Positions 8,141-17,634 are shown, numbered from the stretch's first letter. The stretch is 64,000 bases of DNA from Embleya scabrispora DSM 41855 (GCF_000372745.1 NZ_KB889562.1:325321-389320); one strand, 5' to 3'. The notes: generated by a model not told the origin, from the letters alone. Program-made: numbers and translations.

Positions 8141-10071
8141 CAACGGTCCTCCCTCGGCCCGGCCGGGTCCGCCTCGGGCCGGGCGACCAAGTCGAGCAGC
8201 AGCGGCGGTCCACCCGCGTCGGTGGCCGCGACATGACCGAAGCGCAGCAGATCCGCGGGCTTGCTCCGACCCAGGGTGAAGCACCCGCTCGCACCCAGCA
8301 GATGCCATGCCTTCATGGTGCGTCGACGGGCCGAGGGCTCCAGCGAACGCGGGTACCCGGGGTCGTCGGTGACCAGCATGTGTCGTACCGGCCGGGCGGC
8401 CTGATACGCCATCAGGTCCACATCCCAGCGGTAACCGCCGTGCGCGCGAGCGGGGTCCAGGCCCGCGACATAGGGATGTGGGCCGCGTCGACCGACGGTG
8501 AGCACGAGGGTGGGCCGGTGCGACGACCAGGCCAGCCTGTTCCCGCGCAACAGCGCACACACCCGCTCCAGGGGTGCGGCATAGGGATCCACGATCGGCG
8601 AGCCGGTCCACTCCGCGATCGCCTCCCGGGCCGCGGCCGGGTCGGTGAAGTCGACGCGGTGAAGTGGATCGTGGCCGGCTCGCCAGGGTTGCGGGTGGTC
8701 GTGGTAACCCACCACACAGGCTCGGCCCCAGCGCGGATCCTCGTTCGGGGGATCCGCCGCCGTCAGCAACAGCGCCCGGACCAGATCCAGTCGGGCCCGC
8801 GTCCGGTCGGGCTCGCCGCCGAGTTCGACCGCGCACAACAGGTCACAGGTGGTCTGCTCACGCGGCCACCACGGCCGCTGCGTCACCGGCCCGCGCGCCG
8901 CAGGCGCGACCGGACGAAACTCCGCGGGTTCCTCGGCCACCTCCCAGGCGGCGCCGTGCCCGGAGGCGAACTCCACCCGACCGGGCGCGGGCATCCGTAT
9001 CGCGAAGCGAACCTCACCCGGCGGGGCGATCACCTTGACCCGCGCCATCTCCGGCCACTCGTGCGCGTGCGTCGAGTCGGCGACCACAAGCGCCACGTCG
9101 TGCCCCTCCCCCGCCTCGCCGCGCAATGCCAACGTGATCTCGGCGAGCGGCGCGGCCTCGGCACCGGGAATGGCGCCGCGTCCGAGCAACACGTCGTGCC
9201 GCTCCCGACCCGGCTCGTTCGCCCGTGGGTCCCCGCTGACCAGGTGCACGGCATGCCGAACCGGGACGTCCAGGGCCAACTGCTCGACCAGCAGCGGAAG
9301 TGCGGTCTCCTCGGCGGCGAACGGGCCGCCGCGCAGCACCGCGGCGGGCGGCAGCGCCTCGTGCACGATCTCGGCCGCGAGCGCACACCAGCTCCAGTCC
9401 GGGCGCCGCTCGACCAATACGAAGGCCCATGCCTGCTCCGCGAGATCGGCGGCGCCCTCTCGCAACTCGGCCAGTGCCCGGCCCCAGTTGTCGCGCAGCA
9501 TGTGCCGCGCCCGCGGACCCAGCGCCTGTGGAGCCTGCTCCGTGCCCAAGGCGGGCCTGCGGCCCACTCCGCCGGCCAGGGTCAACTCCCGGGCCGCGAC
9601 GTTCTTCGGCAGCCACGGCACCACCGTCCGCCATTCCTGGCGGACCCGGTCCTGCGCCGATGCCCGGACGAAGCCGAAATCGTCGAGCCGCACCCACTGA
9701 GTGGACAGGTGCCGCGTGCCGATCTCCAGGAACAGCACCATGTCCAGTTCACCCGCGGTCATCGCGGTGAGCAGGGTCAGCGCCGCAGCCCGACCGGACG
9801 GAGCGGCGGATTCGGCGGCCGGGAACGCGATACCGGGCCGCATCGGTCCGAACCTGACCAGCTCGGCCAGGTCGTCGGGCACGCCGGTGTGCCCGCGCGC
9901 GTGCGCCACCCGGATCGCGGCGGCGTGGTCGAACGCCCGCGCGGCGTCCCGATAGGCGGTGGGTCCCGGCGCAGGGGGCGGCCAGCCACAGGTGGGGCAA
10001 CGCCCGGTGGGCGCGAGCAGGCCCCAGCAGACGGGACACACCACCTCGGCGACTCGGTCCTGGTCGCTCAC
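8140..10071 (-). CDS. Zinc-ribbon protein of the GTPase/GAP1 module
   Basis: A 643-residue protein. The GTG at 10069-10071 gives MSDQDRVAEVVCPVCWGLL, placing a four-cysteine zinc ribbon (CPVC...CPTCGW) at residues 12-30, normal for such adaptors. The frame stays open up to a GTG at 10248, but that extension is low-complexity. The rest has no recognised catalytic motif. A region near residue 430-600 (CDLLCAVELGGEPD...LVRALLLTAADPP...) has the alternating strand-helix look of a degenerate vWA fold without MIDAS; this is only an impression. It is the first gene of the GTPase half of the island, with a 272-base gap (10072-10343) before it in which I see no gene, so a promoter may lie there. Confidence 0.65.
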   Translation of the reverse strand: MSDQDRVAEVVCPVCWGLLAPTGRCPTCGWPPPAPGPTAYRDAARAFDHAAAIRVAHARGHTGVPDDLAELVRFGPMRPGIAFPAAESAAPSGRAAALTLLTAMTAGELDMVLFLEIGTRHLSTQWVRLDDFGFVRASAQDRVRQEWRTVVPWLPKNVAARELTLAGGVGRRPALGTEQAPQALGPRARHMLRDNWGRALAELREGAADLAEQAWAFVLVERRPDWSWCALAAEIVHEALPPAAVLRGGPFAAEETALPLLVEQLALDVPVRHAVHLVSGDPRANEPGRERHDVLLGRGAIPGAEAAPLAEITLALRGEAGEGHDVALVVADSTHAHEWPEMARVKVIAPPGEVRFAIRMPAPGRVEFASGHGAAWEVAEEPAEFRPVAPAARGPVTQRPWWPREQTTCDLLCAVELGGEPDRTRARLDLVRALLLTAADPPNEDPRWGRACVVGYHDHPQPWRAGHDPLHRVDFTDPAAAREAIAEWTGSPIVDPYAAPLERVCALLRGNRLAWSSHRPTLVLTVGRRGPHPYVAGLDPARAHGGYRWDVDLMAYQAARPVRHMLVTDDPGYPRSLEPSARRRTMKAWHLLGASGCFTLGRSKPADLLRFGHVAATDAGGPPLLLDLVARPEADPAGPREDR

Positions 10072-10343
10072 CGCATCCGAACCCGTCGGACGGCCCGCCC
10101 CGATCCGCTCATCCGTCGCTGAACCCCCGGCACGAATCCCCCTGTTCGTCCCATTCGGCAAGCCCGGCGCAAGGCTCGCCGACGGTGGAACCACACTCGC
10201 CGCCGACCGCGGCGCCGGCCGGGCAGGCCGGCTCGCGGTGACGACCACTTACCCGCAGTGGCCGATCGTAGTCCCGGGCGTGGCCGAGTCGTGGCGTTTC
10301 CCGCGGGTTGTGATCGCACCTTGGCGTGCGTCATCCGCGCCGG

Positions 10344-13118
10344 TCAGTCGACCACCACCGGCTCGTGCAGTGCGGTCACCTTCCCGTCGAGGCCCGCCAG
10401 GATCAGTTGCCCGTACGCTCCGCCGGCCACGGACACCCCCGTGGTGGAACGAATTTCGGCCAACCGACGGCCGGTGTCCGCGTCGTAGGTGCGAATCCCT
10501 CCGGCGGCGCCGGCGACATGCAGGAGCGGGCCGACGACGGTGACCCGCAGATCGGGTTGCGGCTCGTCGGCAGCGCGCCAGACCACCTCGCCGGTCGCCG
10601 CGTCGAGCGCGTACACGAACCCGTCCGCGGTCGCGGCCAACACCCGCCCACCCGCGAGTTGCGGCGCGGTCAGCACCCCACCGGCGAGTTCGGCGGCCCA
10701 CGCGACGTCCCCGGTGTCCCAGCGCAGGGCGGTGACGCCACGCAGCGCGAGCGGAACGTACACCCGTTCGTCGTCCGCCGCCGGGGTGCCGTGCACGGCT
10801 CCGGGCAGCCGCGTGATCCAGCACTCCTCGTGCTCGCGACCCGCACGCCAGGCCCGCACGCACCCACCGCGTTCGAGCACCGCGAGCCGACCGTCGCCGG
10901 CGCACACGCCCACCGGCTCGCCCGGTGCGGCCGACATCCGGGCGCGCGCTCCCGCGTGCGGATCGCCGAGCACCGTGACCGCGCCGTCCAGGGTCGCCAC
11001 GAGCACGGCGTCCGTGCCGACCGGTGCCATCGCCACGACGGCGCCCGCTCCGGCGGGGACGAGGGATTCCCGCCGGGTCAGGGTCGTCGGGTCGAACCGG
11101 TGCACCCGGCCGGACTTCCCGCCCACCCACAGGACTCCGGGCGTGACGACGGGCGCACACGGTACTCGTTCGCCCACCTCGGCGGTGTGCCGGGACATGC
11201 CCGTCATCGAGTCGATCACCACCAACCCGCCCGCCGTGTCGAGCACCACGACCAGCCCGTCCAGCGAAATCGGACGCGCTCGGACCGGCTGGTCCATCGA
11301 TCGGGTCCACCAGTGGGTGATGTCCTTGCGCCGCCACAACATCGGCCCGTCGGCTCGGGCTTCCAGGCGTTTCGCGATCTGTCGGTAATCGGGTCCCAAC
11401 TGGTGCAGCAGGGCCGCGCCGACCCGGGCCAGCGGGCGGCTGTGCGGGCCGATCAGGCCGACCGGGAGGGGCTCGCGCGCGGTGAGCAGGTCGTGGAAGT
11501 CGAACTCGACCCGCCCGAGTCGCTCGTCCATGAACCGGGCGACGCGAAAGTACACCTCCAGAGCCGACTGCCGGCTCATCCCGCTCAGCAACGTCTCGCG
11601 AACCCCCGCGTCCAGGTCGTACAGCACGTCGTCCGCTCTCGCCTCGGCCACCCGGTCGCGGGAGGGGACGAGCAGGCCGCTGAGGAACACCTCGGCGGCG
11701 AACGCCGGATCCTCCACCTCGAGCACCGACGATTGCACCACGCGTACCGTGGCGAGACTGATCGGCGCGGCGGCGAGCCTGCCGAGCAGTTCGACGGCGG
11801 TCGCGGACGCGCCGGCCCGGAATTCGGCGAGCCGCGCCGCCGGCGTGCGGGCGTCCTCGGGTGGTACGGACACCGGGTCCGCAAGGTCGGCCCGGCGCCT
11901 CGGATCGAGCACCCACGCGGAGTTGGCGAACTCCCGACCGCGTTCGTCGGTGACCATCCGTGTCCAGCGGGAAAGCTCGCTCCACCGGCCGGACCGCCGA
12001 TCCGGCGCGTCGCCCGGTCGCAGGCCGTCCGGATGCACGCCGATCACCGGGATCGCGACCCGTTCGTGCGAGTACGTCCAGCGCTTGCCGTGTCGGAGCC
12101 GAAAGGCCGACCGGCGCGCCGGGCCCGTGCCCTGGCTGCGAAAGACGACCGGGGTCAGCGGGACGCGTGAGCGTTCCCACCAACGTCGGGGCAGCAGGTT
12201 CACGAACACGACCGGTCCCTGCTTCGCCCAGGTCGCCAGCATCGCCGCCGTGCCCGGATCCGACCACGCGCGACCGACGCCGTCGCTGATCACCATGATG
12301 ATCCGCCGGCCGGTGACGCCTACGGGCGCGGCGCTGCGACTGGTGGTGCCGATCGGCGTGCGCAACACCGCGCGGCCGTCGACCTCGGTGTCCAGCGACC
12401 AGCTCCGCACCGCGCGAAAGGTGCCGTTCCCATCGAGCAGCCGAGCGAACTCGGCCAGCAGTCGGCGCCACGGGTCGATCGAGGCCGCGCTGTCCACGAC
12501 GAGGGCCAGTTCGAACCAGCGCTCCCGGGCCGGGGCGAGGATCGGCACGATCAGGTCGGTCAGCGCGGCGTGTTCGGCGGTCGCGTCCTCGTCCAGGACC
12601 ACCGAGTTCGGCGCGGCGCCGAACTCGCGCAACCGACGCAGCAGGCGCGCCAGTTCCAGCCGATCAGGGAGCACGAACGCGGCCGGCGCGGGTGCTTCGC
12701 CGAGCCACTCGGGCACCCGTAACCCGGGAACGCGCGAGCCGATACCGCCGGCCGGCCCGACCTCGGTGGGCACCAGGGTGTAGCCGGAGTCGCAGGCCGG
12801 ACCCGTGGGCTTCGTGGAAAGGCCGAAGTCGTCGATCGAGCCCGGCTGATCCGTGGAGTACCCGGAGCCGGTGGCCCGGTCCCGGCCCCGCATCGACTGC
12901 GCCGGTGGGTCGACCCCTTGCTCGTCCGCCGTGTCCGGAGCCGATTCGGTCACCGATCCGGAGTCGGCCGGCGGGGCGACCGTCGGCCGCGGCAGGACCG
13001 AGGGCGGACCCGCCCGGATCCCCGGGAATCGCTCGTTCGGAGCGCCGACGACCGCGCGCATCCAGGCCCAGTCCAGCAGCGAGTCGACGGTGACCTTGTC
13101 GGGGTCCGCTTCGGCCAC
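10344..13118 (-). CDS. SAV_2336-type protein: vWA-like domain plus PQQ/WD-type beta-propeller
   Basis: A 924-residue protein with GTG start and a GAGGGG ribosome site, starting 3 bases after the MoxR stop. After a Pro-rich linker, residues ~195-350 form a vWA-like domain; the MIDAS position reads DSAAS near residue 207, so the middle serine of DxSxS is alanine, while the later strand IIMVISDG is normal. Residues ~350-590 are helical. From ~600 to the end, repeated blade motifs (VVVLDTAGGLVVIDSMTG, VYALDAATGEVVW, IRTYDADTGRRLA) indicate a beta-propeller of the PQQ-repeat kind. Streptomycete proteins with this architecture are known as SAV_2336 N-terminal domain-related. Its position next to MoxR fits a vWA-MoxR partner relationship, where the AAA ATPase remodels a vWA client. 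Confidence 0.78.
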   Translation of the reverse strand: MAEADPDKVTVDSLLDWAWMRAVVGAPNERFPGIRAGPPSVLPRPTVAPPADSGSVTESAPDTADEQGVDPPAQSMRGRDRATGSGYSTDQPGSIDDFGLSTKPTGPACDSGYTLVPTEVGPAGGIGSRVPGLRVPEWLGEAPAPAAFVLPDRLELARLLRRLREFGAAPNSVVLDEDATAEHAALTDLIVPILAPARERWFELALVVDSAASIDPWRRLLAEFARLLDGNGTFRAVRSWSLDTEVDGRAVLRTPIGTTSRSAAPVGVTGRRIIMVISDGVGRAWSDPGTAAMLATWAKQGPVVFVNLLPRRWWERSRVPLTPVVFRSQGTGPARRSAFRLRHGKRWTYSHERVAIPVIGVHPDGLRPGDAPDRRSGRWSELSRWTRMVTDERGREFANSAWVLDPRRRADLADPVSVPPEDARTPAARLAEFRAGASATAVELLGRLAAAPISLATVRVVQSSVLEVEDPAFAAEVFLSGLLVPSRDRVAEARADDVLYDLDAGVRETLLSGMSRQSALEVYFRVARFMDERLGRVEFDFHDLLTAREPLPVGLIGPHSRPLARVGAALLHQLGPDYRQIAKRLEARADGPMLWRRKDITHWWTRSMDQPVRARPISLDGLVVVLDTAGGLVVIDSMTGMSRHTAEVGERVPCAPVVTPGVLWVGGKSGRVHRFDPTTLTRRESLVPAGAGAVVAMAPVGTDAVLVATLDGAVTVLGDPHAGARARMSAAPGEPVGVCAGDGRLAVLERGGCVRAWRAGREHEECWITRLPGAVHGTPAADDERVYVPLALRGVTALRWDTGDVAWAAELAGGVLTAPQLAGGRVLAATADGFVYALDAATGEVVWRAADEPQPDLRVTVVGPLLHVAGAAGGIRTYDADTGRRLAEIRSTTGVSVAGGAYGQLILAGLDGKVTALHEPVVVD

Positions 13119-13121
13119 CGC

Positions 13122-14291
13122 TCACCCCTCGTTCAGGTCGTGGAACAGGAGGGCGGCCAACAGGTCGTTGTCCAACGAGTGATCGGCGTGATCGGGTCGG
13201 TTTTGGACCTGGGACCGGAACTGGAGGGCGTTGAGGAGTTGATCGGGTGGGAATAGGCATCCGTCGTTCCGGTTCGCCCTGTCCAGATAGTCGTCCAGCA
13301 GGCGTTCGTCGATCTGCACTCGCTCGTCCAGCCTGCTTCGGGCGATCCGCAGCAGCACGTCCCGCTGCGGCAGTTCGAGATGCAAAGGCACGCAGCGCCG
13401 TCGAAACGCCGCCGAAAACGCGCGCTCGCCGTTGCTGGTGAGAATGACGATCGGAAAGGCGGCGCACTGGACCAGGCCGTTGCGTACCTCGACCCGATCT
13501 CCCGAATCACCGTCGTACGGGGTCACCCGCGCGGTGTCCAGCCCGACTCGACGAAGCTCGGGAATCTCGAAGCCACCCGTCTCGAAGACGTGTAGGAGGT
13601 CGTTGGGCAGGTCGACGTCGCCCTTGTCGATCTCGTCGATCAGCAACACGCGCGGTCGGGGTCGGCGCAACAGGGCGTCGCCGAGCGGGCCGAGTCTGAT
13701 GTATGTGCCGATGTCGTCGCCGGCGTCCCGACCGCCGTCCACACCGGCGTCCCGGGCGGTGTCCGGGCCGGTGTTCCTCCCGGTGGTCGTGCCGGTGACT
13801 CCCCGCACGCCGTTCAGGCGCAGATTCATGTCGTGGAGCCGACCGAGCACGTCGTACTCGTACAGACCTTCACGCAAGGTGGAGCGGCTCGTTATCCCCC
13901 AGCGGAGCACCGGGCCCAGTTTCAGGCGCGTGGCGATGCTCTTGGCCAATGTGGTCTTGCCGGTGCCGGGGTTCCCGGTCACCAGGAGCGGGCGGCGCAG
14001 GTAGATCGCGGCGTTGACCAGGTTGTACACCATCGTGTCGCCGTAGAACTCGCCGGAATACGGCTCGCCGCGTCGATCACCGGGCAGCTTCGCGTCGGCT
14101 GCGACATCGGGCCCGGTGTCGTTCGTGCCGAAGCTGCGCCAGGGTGGTGGATCCGGGAGCGTGATCAAAGCGGACTCGGGTCCCGACGCGGCATCGTGGC
14201 CGATGTCGCCGCGATAGACCCACCACGGCGCGGGCGTGATGTCGGGCTCGGCGACTCTCGCGGCGTTCGCATCCGGTACCGACTCAACCAT
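13122..14291 (-). CDS. MoxR-type AAA+ ATPase
   Basis: A 389-residue protein; the ATG at 14289-14291 gives MVESVPDANAARV. It has Walker A GNPGTGKTT near residue 114, Walker B VLLIDEIDK near residue 217, sensor 1 ILTSNGERAF, and an arginine-finger run (AAFRRRCVPLHLELP). A Gly/Asp/Arg-rich insertion near residues 165-200 departs from simple MoxR. MoxR ATPases are hexameric, cytosolic chaperone-like machines that usually act on vWA partners, here presumably the SAV_2336-type protein encoded 3 bases downstream. Its first 8 bases overlap the end of the VMAP-C-like gene, so the two are probably co-translated. Confidence 0.9.
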   Translation of the reverse strand: MVESVPDANAARVAEPDITPAPWWVYRGDIGHDAASGPESALITLPDPPPWRSFGTNDTGPDVAADAKLPGDRRGEPYSGEFYGDTMVYNLVNAAIYLRRPLLVTGNPGTGKTTLAKSIATRLKLGPVLRWGITSRSTLREGLYEYDVLGRLHDMNLRLNGVRGVTGTTTGRNTGPDTARDAGVDGGRDAGDDIGTYIRLGPLGDALLRRPRPRVLLIDEIDKGDVDLPNDLLHVFETGGFEIPELRRVGLDTARVTPYDGDSGDRVEVRNGLVQCAAFPIVILTSNGERAFSAAFRRRCVPLHLELPQRDVLLRIARSRLDERVQIDERLLDDYLDRANRNDGCLFPPDQLLNALQFRSQVQNRPDHADHSLDNDLLAALLFHDLNEG

Positions 14292-15150
14292 GCTGTGTCC
14301 CCTTCTCCACCAAGACGCTGTCCAGCCGTCCCGTACCCGCCCACGGACACCAGCCCGGATCGTCGAAGAGGAGCACGACTCGTTGCGGTGACGGTCCACC
14401 GTCACCAAGGGTGCGCCGCAGGCGCGACACGACGGAAGGCAATCGGCTGAGCTTGTGGTCCTCCGCCTCCAGCATCCGGTGCAGGAGGTTGCCCACGGCA
14501 CCACCGGGGCACGGGTCGTTCGCGCCGTTCGCACCGGTACAGCCGCCGGTACACGTCATCCCGTGCGTCCACACCAGCGCCCATTTTCCGCGCCCGAGTT
14601 CGTACTCGACCGTCCCGCGCCCGCCGGGGCCGGGCTCCCACCGGTAGTCCTGGAGAAACCCGACGGCCTCTCGGCCGCAGAGTTCGAGGCGGTTGCCGCA
14701 GCGATGTCGATTCAGGTGCGACAGCGCGGAACCCGAGCGCAGCTGTACCGATTCGGTCCACGCGCCGTAGTGCATCGGTTTGTCGAGACCATGGCGCACG
14801 ATCGGCCTGAGCACGAGTTCGTGGTGCTCACCGAGCACGATGAAATCGTCGTCGGAACCGGCCCGGGCCAGCTCGAAGGGCTCGTTGAACAGCTCGGTCG
14901 GCACGACGACTTGCACTCTCGCCTGGGTGATCGAGGTCCAGTGGGCCCGAACCGACTGATAGAAGTCGACCAGGTGACGGTCCAGCCGTTCGCGGGGCAG
15001 GTCGGCTCCGGACGGCAGGCCCTCGGGCAGCGCGAAGCGCTCGGCGCCGACATAGAACTGCGGTTCCGCGTCGTAGCGGACCAGCTTCGGGTCGTCGGGT
15101 GATTGCTCGTTCTCCCGAATGAACATCACCAGGGTCAACGGTTGGCGCAC
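14284..15150 (-). CDS. VMAP-C-like protein (vWA-MoxR associated)
   Basis: A 288-residue protein opening MRQPLTLVMFIRENEQ. It contains ARVQVVVPTELFNEPFEL near residue 97, like the strand-turn motif of VMAP C-terminal domains (vWA-MoxR associated protein), and WALVWTHGMTCTGGCTGANG with clustered cysteines near residue 205. No membrane segment or nucleotide-binding motif is seen. The only start in frame is the GTG at 15150, without a good ribosome site, 31 bases after the caspase stop. In described VMAP systems this domain is usually fused behind protease or EAD modules; here it is a stand-alone gene between caspase and MoxR. The family call is moderate because it rests on short motifs and context. 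Confidence 0.6.
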   Translation of the reverse strand: MRQPLTLVMFIRENEQSPDDPKLVRYDAEPQFYVGAERFALPEGLPSGADLPRERLDRHLVDFYQSVRAHWTSITQARVQVVVPTELFNEPFELARAGSDDDFIVLGEHHELVLRPIVRHGLDKPMHYGAWTESVQLRSGSALSHLNRHRCGNRLELCGREAVGFLQDYRWEPGPGGRGTVEYELGRGKWALVWTHGMTCTGGCTGANGANDPCPGGAVGNLLHRMLEAEDHKLSRLPSVVSRLRRTLGDGGPSPQRVVLLFDDPGWCPWAGTGRLDSVLVEKGTQHG

Positions 15151-15181
15151 GCCTACGTCGGCCGGCCGGAAATCGTCGATG

Positions 15182-16315
15182 TCACCGCTGTTCCTCCAGT
15201 CGTTCCGCCCATTCCGCCACCCACGTCTGCCGGCCCCGGGTGAACAGCCATTCCAGCAGGTGCCGAATGGGATGTCGGCCCGGCGGCGCCGCGAGTGCCA
15301 TCAGCGCCTTCGCCCACGCGACAGGATCGTCCTCGACGAAGACGCTCGCGGGAACACCTCGTTCGCGCAGGTAGGTTCGCAGCAGCGTCCGCTCGGCCAG
15401 GCCGATCCGCGCGTCCCGCAGCGCGGAGAGCAACCGGGTGCCGCCCATCTCGAACCGGTTCTCCGGGTCCCGTTCGGCCGGTCGCCAGTCCGTGGTATTC
15501 GGCCCGCGATACAGCGGTGACTGGCTCAGGCGCCGACCTTCGGGAACGGATCGAACGAGTTCGGTATCGATCGCGTCGAACATCTTCTTGAACTCGATCT
15601 CGGTCAGCGCATCGGGCCCTCGTGCGATCAGTTGCTCGATCAGGGCTCCGGTGAAAATCGCCTTGTCCGCCCGGCCGTACGCGAATTGGCCCTCGCCCGC
15701 CGCGAAGGCGGCGGACAGTCGCGCCTTGGCCGACTTGGTGATCGGCCGCTCTTCGAGCACATTCAGCACGACGCTCGCCGACTCGATCCGGTCGTCGGCG
15801 CAGACCTCGAACACCGCGAACTGGTCGACGTGACGGGCGACCGAGGCGAAGCGGGCCAGGAGGTCGTCCACATCGATCGCCTTCTGCCAGGGCTCTCGGA
15901 AGTCGGGCACGTGAAAGGCGGGCAGTTCGAGCCGCCGTCTCCCTTCGTGCCGATAACCGTGCCCCGTCCAGTACAACAGGAAGCGGTCGCCGTCCTGCCA
16001 ATCGTCGGGGGCGCGTCGGATCGCCGACTCGAAGTGTGTGGGCGACAGTTCGCCGGGGACGCCGTCGTGGAGGACGCCGCCGGGGCCGAGCAGTACCGAG
16101 CGTTTGTTCACCAGCTCGGCCAACCGGTCGGTGACCGGCTTCGACGCCGCGGATATCGAGGCGAGCACGGTGATGTGCTCGCGATCGGCCGCCCCGGTCC
16201 CGGACAACCACTCCGCGAGTTCCAGTGTCTGGGCCGACACACCGACCAGGTCGGGTGGGCTTCCCGCGTACTCGGGATAGTGCTCGACGCAGACCAACAG
16301 GGCGTGCGTCGTCAC
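15182..16315 (-). CDS. Caspase-like (C14) protease with C-terminal helical adaptor domain
   Basis: A 377-residue protein starting MTTHALLVCVEHYPEYAG. The caspase-fold catalytic pair is visible: His in FLLYWTGHGYRHEG near residue 118 and Cys in QFAVFEVCADDR near residue 172. The last ~75 residues (LLSALRDARIGLAERTLLRTYL...PIRHLLEWL) look like the effector-associated (EAD/death-like) helical domains used as adaptors in such systems. The GTG start overlaps the hydrolase stop (GTGA), so translation is coupled. Bacterial caspase-like proteases act as cytosolic effectors that cleave cellular proteins after activation; here activation would be by the adjacent MoxR/vWA proteins (inference). Both active-site residues are intact. 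Confidence 0.78.
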   Translation of the reverse strand: MTTHALLVCVEHYPEYAGSPPDLVGVSAQTLELAEWLSGTGAADREHITVLASISAASKPVTDRLAELVNKRSVLLGPGGVLHDGVPGELSPTHFESAIRRAPDDWQDGDRFLLYWTGHGYRHEGRRRLELPAFHVPDFREPWQKAIDVDDLLARFASVARHVDQFAVFEVCADDRIESASVVLNVLEERPITKSAKARLSAAFAAGEGQFAYGRADKAIFTGALIEQLIARGPDALTEIEFKKMFDAIDTELVRSVPEGRRLSQSPLYRGPNTTDWRPAERDPENRFEMGGTRLLSALRDARIGLAERTLLRTYLRERGVPASVFVEDDPVAWAKALMALAAPPGRHPIRHLLEWLFTRGRQTWVAEWAERLEEQR

Positions 16316-17538
16316 CGATCGCCCCCCACCACGCGCGCGATCTCCGCGTAGAGCGCGTCGCACCTCCAGTAGGCGCTGTGTGCCTGGGGAAACGGTCGCC
16401 GGGCCCGCACCTCGACATCGCGCACCGCCTCGGCGAAAACCGGCTCGGCCCGGAAGGACAACCAGTCGCGCGCGTTCCACACGTTGATCCACGGGATCGA
16501 CGGGTGTGTGGGCGGGCCGCCCTGCGCGGGTTGCGTCGCGAGGGCGCCGAGAGCGCCGAAGTAGCCGATCTGGGATCCGACGGTGATCAGCGCGCGCACG
16601 CCGGGCAACAGGTGGCGGGGATGGTCCGGTTCGGTCGCCGACCGGGCCTGGGTCAGCGTCTCGAACGAGGCGATGCCGCCGAGGGAGTGGGCGAGCACCA
16701 CGACCGGTCCCTGTATCCGGGCGATCCGCGCGGCGAGGTAGGCGCGCAGGACCTCGCCGTGGGCCTGGTAGTACAGGATGTCGCCGATCGCGGGCACGCT
16801 GCCGCCCAGGGTTCCCCCGCGCAGCAGGTTCTGCAGTGGCCAACTCGCGTACATCAGGCTGCTCTTGAGCGCCCCCGAGACTCGCCCGCCACCCGCCGCG
16901 CGACCACCGCAGGCGTCCCGCACCGCAGCGACGAGCAGGTCGCGCCACTCCGTCGGCCACGGGCCCGCGCCGTCCGCGCGCCCGGCGAGGGCCTGCCCGA
17001 ACGCCCCCACCACGGCGCGTGCGATCACGTCGTGGTCGGCGGTCGCGGCGAGCACATCCGCCGCCGCCTCGAACTCGGCCGAGTGGGCGACGTCGCGCGC
17101 CGCCGCGGTGAACGACTCGGCCCACTCGGCCGGCCCGCCGGGGAGCACGGCCGCGAGGTCGATTTCGATCACCGCGTGCCGAACCGCCCAGCGAAGATCC
17201 TCGGCCGCCTCGGTGGGCCGGCGCGCTCCGGCCTGTGCTCGCGCCTCGGCGACCGCGCGCAGCTCGTGCAGGGGGTGACTCTCCAGCGTCACACCCAATC
17301 GCAGCTCGGCCTCCGCCGGGTCGATCTCGACCGACCGGCCGCGTTCCTCGGGGTCTGCGATGCCGATCAGGGTGCGCAGCGCCAGCGACACCTCGACGCC
17401 GAACGCCGCGCCCCAGTCCACCGCCTCCACCCGCACGCCCGGCAATCGCTCGGCCACCCTCGCGGTGACGGTGCGCACCGTCGACGAGTCGGCGATCTCG
17501 CGCACGCCGGTTCCGTGCACGAACAGAATCGTGGTCAT
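16312..17538 (-). CDS. Alpha/beta-hydrolase, first gene of the island
   Basis: A 408-residue protein starting MTTILFVHGTGVREIADSS with an oxyanion-type HGTG motif. The nucleophile elbow AHSLGG puts the catalytic Ser near residue 283 (VVVLAHSLGGIASF), and a late His lies near the C-terminus (PFPQAHSAYWR). No signal peptide is present, so it is cytosolic. A GGGGGAG ribosome site precedes the ATG. It is coupled to the caspase gene by a 4-base overlap. Such hydrolases may be lipases or peptidases; as the lead gene of a conflict-type operon it is a candidate second effector. Only 96 bases separate it from the upstream SH3 gene stop, so the operon promoter must be there or transcription reads through. 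Confidence 0.8.
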   Translation of the reverse strand: MTTILFVHGTGVREIADSSTVRTVTARVAERLPGVRVEAVDWGAAFGVEVSLALRTLIGIADPEERGRSVEIDPAEAELRLGVTLESHPLHELRAVAEARAQAGARRPTEAAEDLRWAVRHAVIEIDLAAVLPGGPAEWAESFTAAARDVAHSAEFEAAADVLAATADHDVIARAVVGAFGQALAGRADGAGPWPTEWRDLLVAAVRDACGGRAAGGGRVSGALKSSLMYASWPLQNLLRGGTLGGSVPAIGDILYYQAHGEVLRAYLAARIARIQGPVVVLAHSLGGIASFETLTQARSATEPDHPRHLLPGVRALITVGSQIGYFGALGALATQPAQGGPPTHPSIPWINVWNARDWLSFRAEPVFAEAVRDVEVRARRPFPQAHSAYWRCDALYAEIARVVGGDR

Positions 17539-17634
17539 GGGCTCCCCCGGATACGAAGTCGATCCGCCCTTGCCCGCCCACGCTATGGATCCAACCGACC
17601 CGATGGGGTCACTTTCGGCGCTGTTGTCGATCCG

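Noticed and set aside
1445-8236. A 2263-residue open frame on the plus strand across the island.
   Set aside because: It is the GC-driven shadow of the minus-strand genes; its Arg/Gly/Gln-rich translation has no domain, while the minus strand carries vWA and GTPase motifs.
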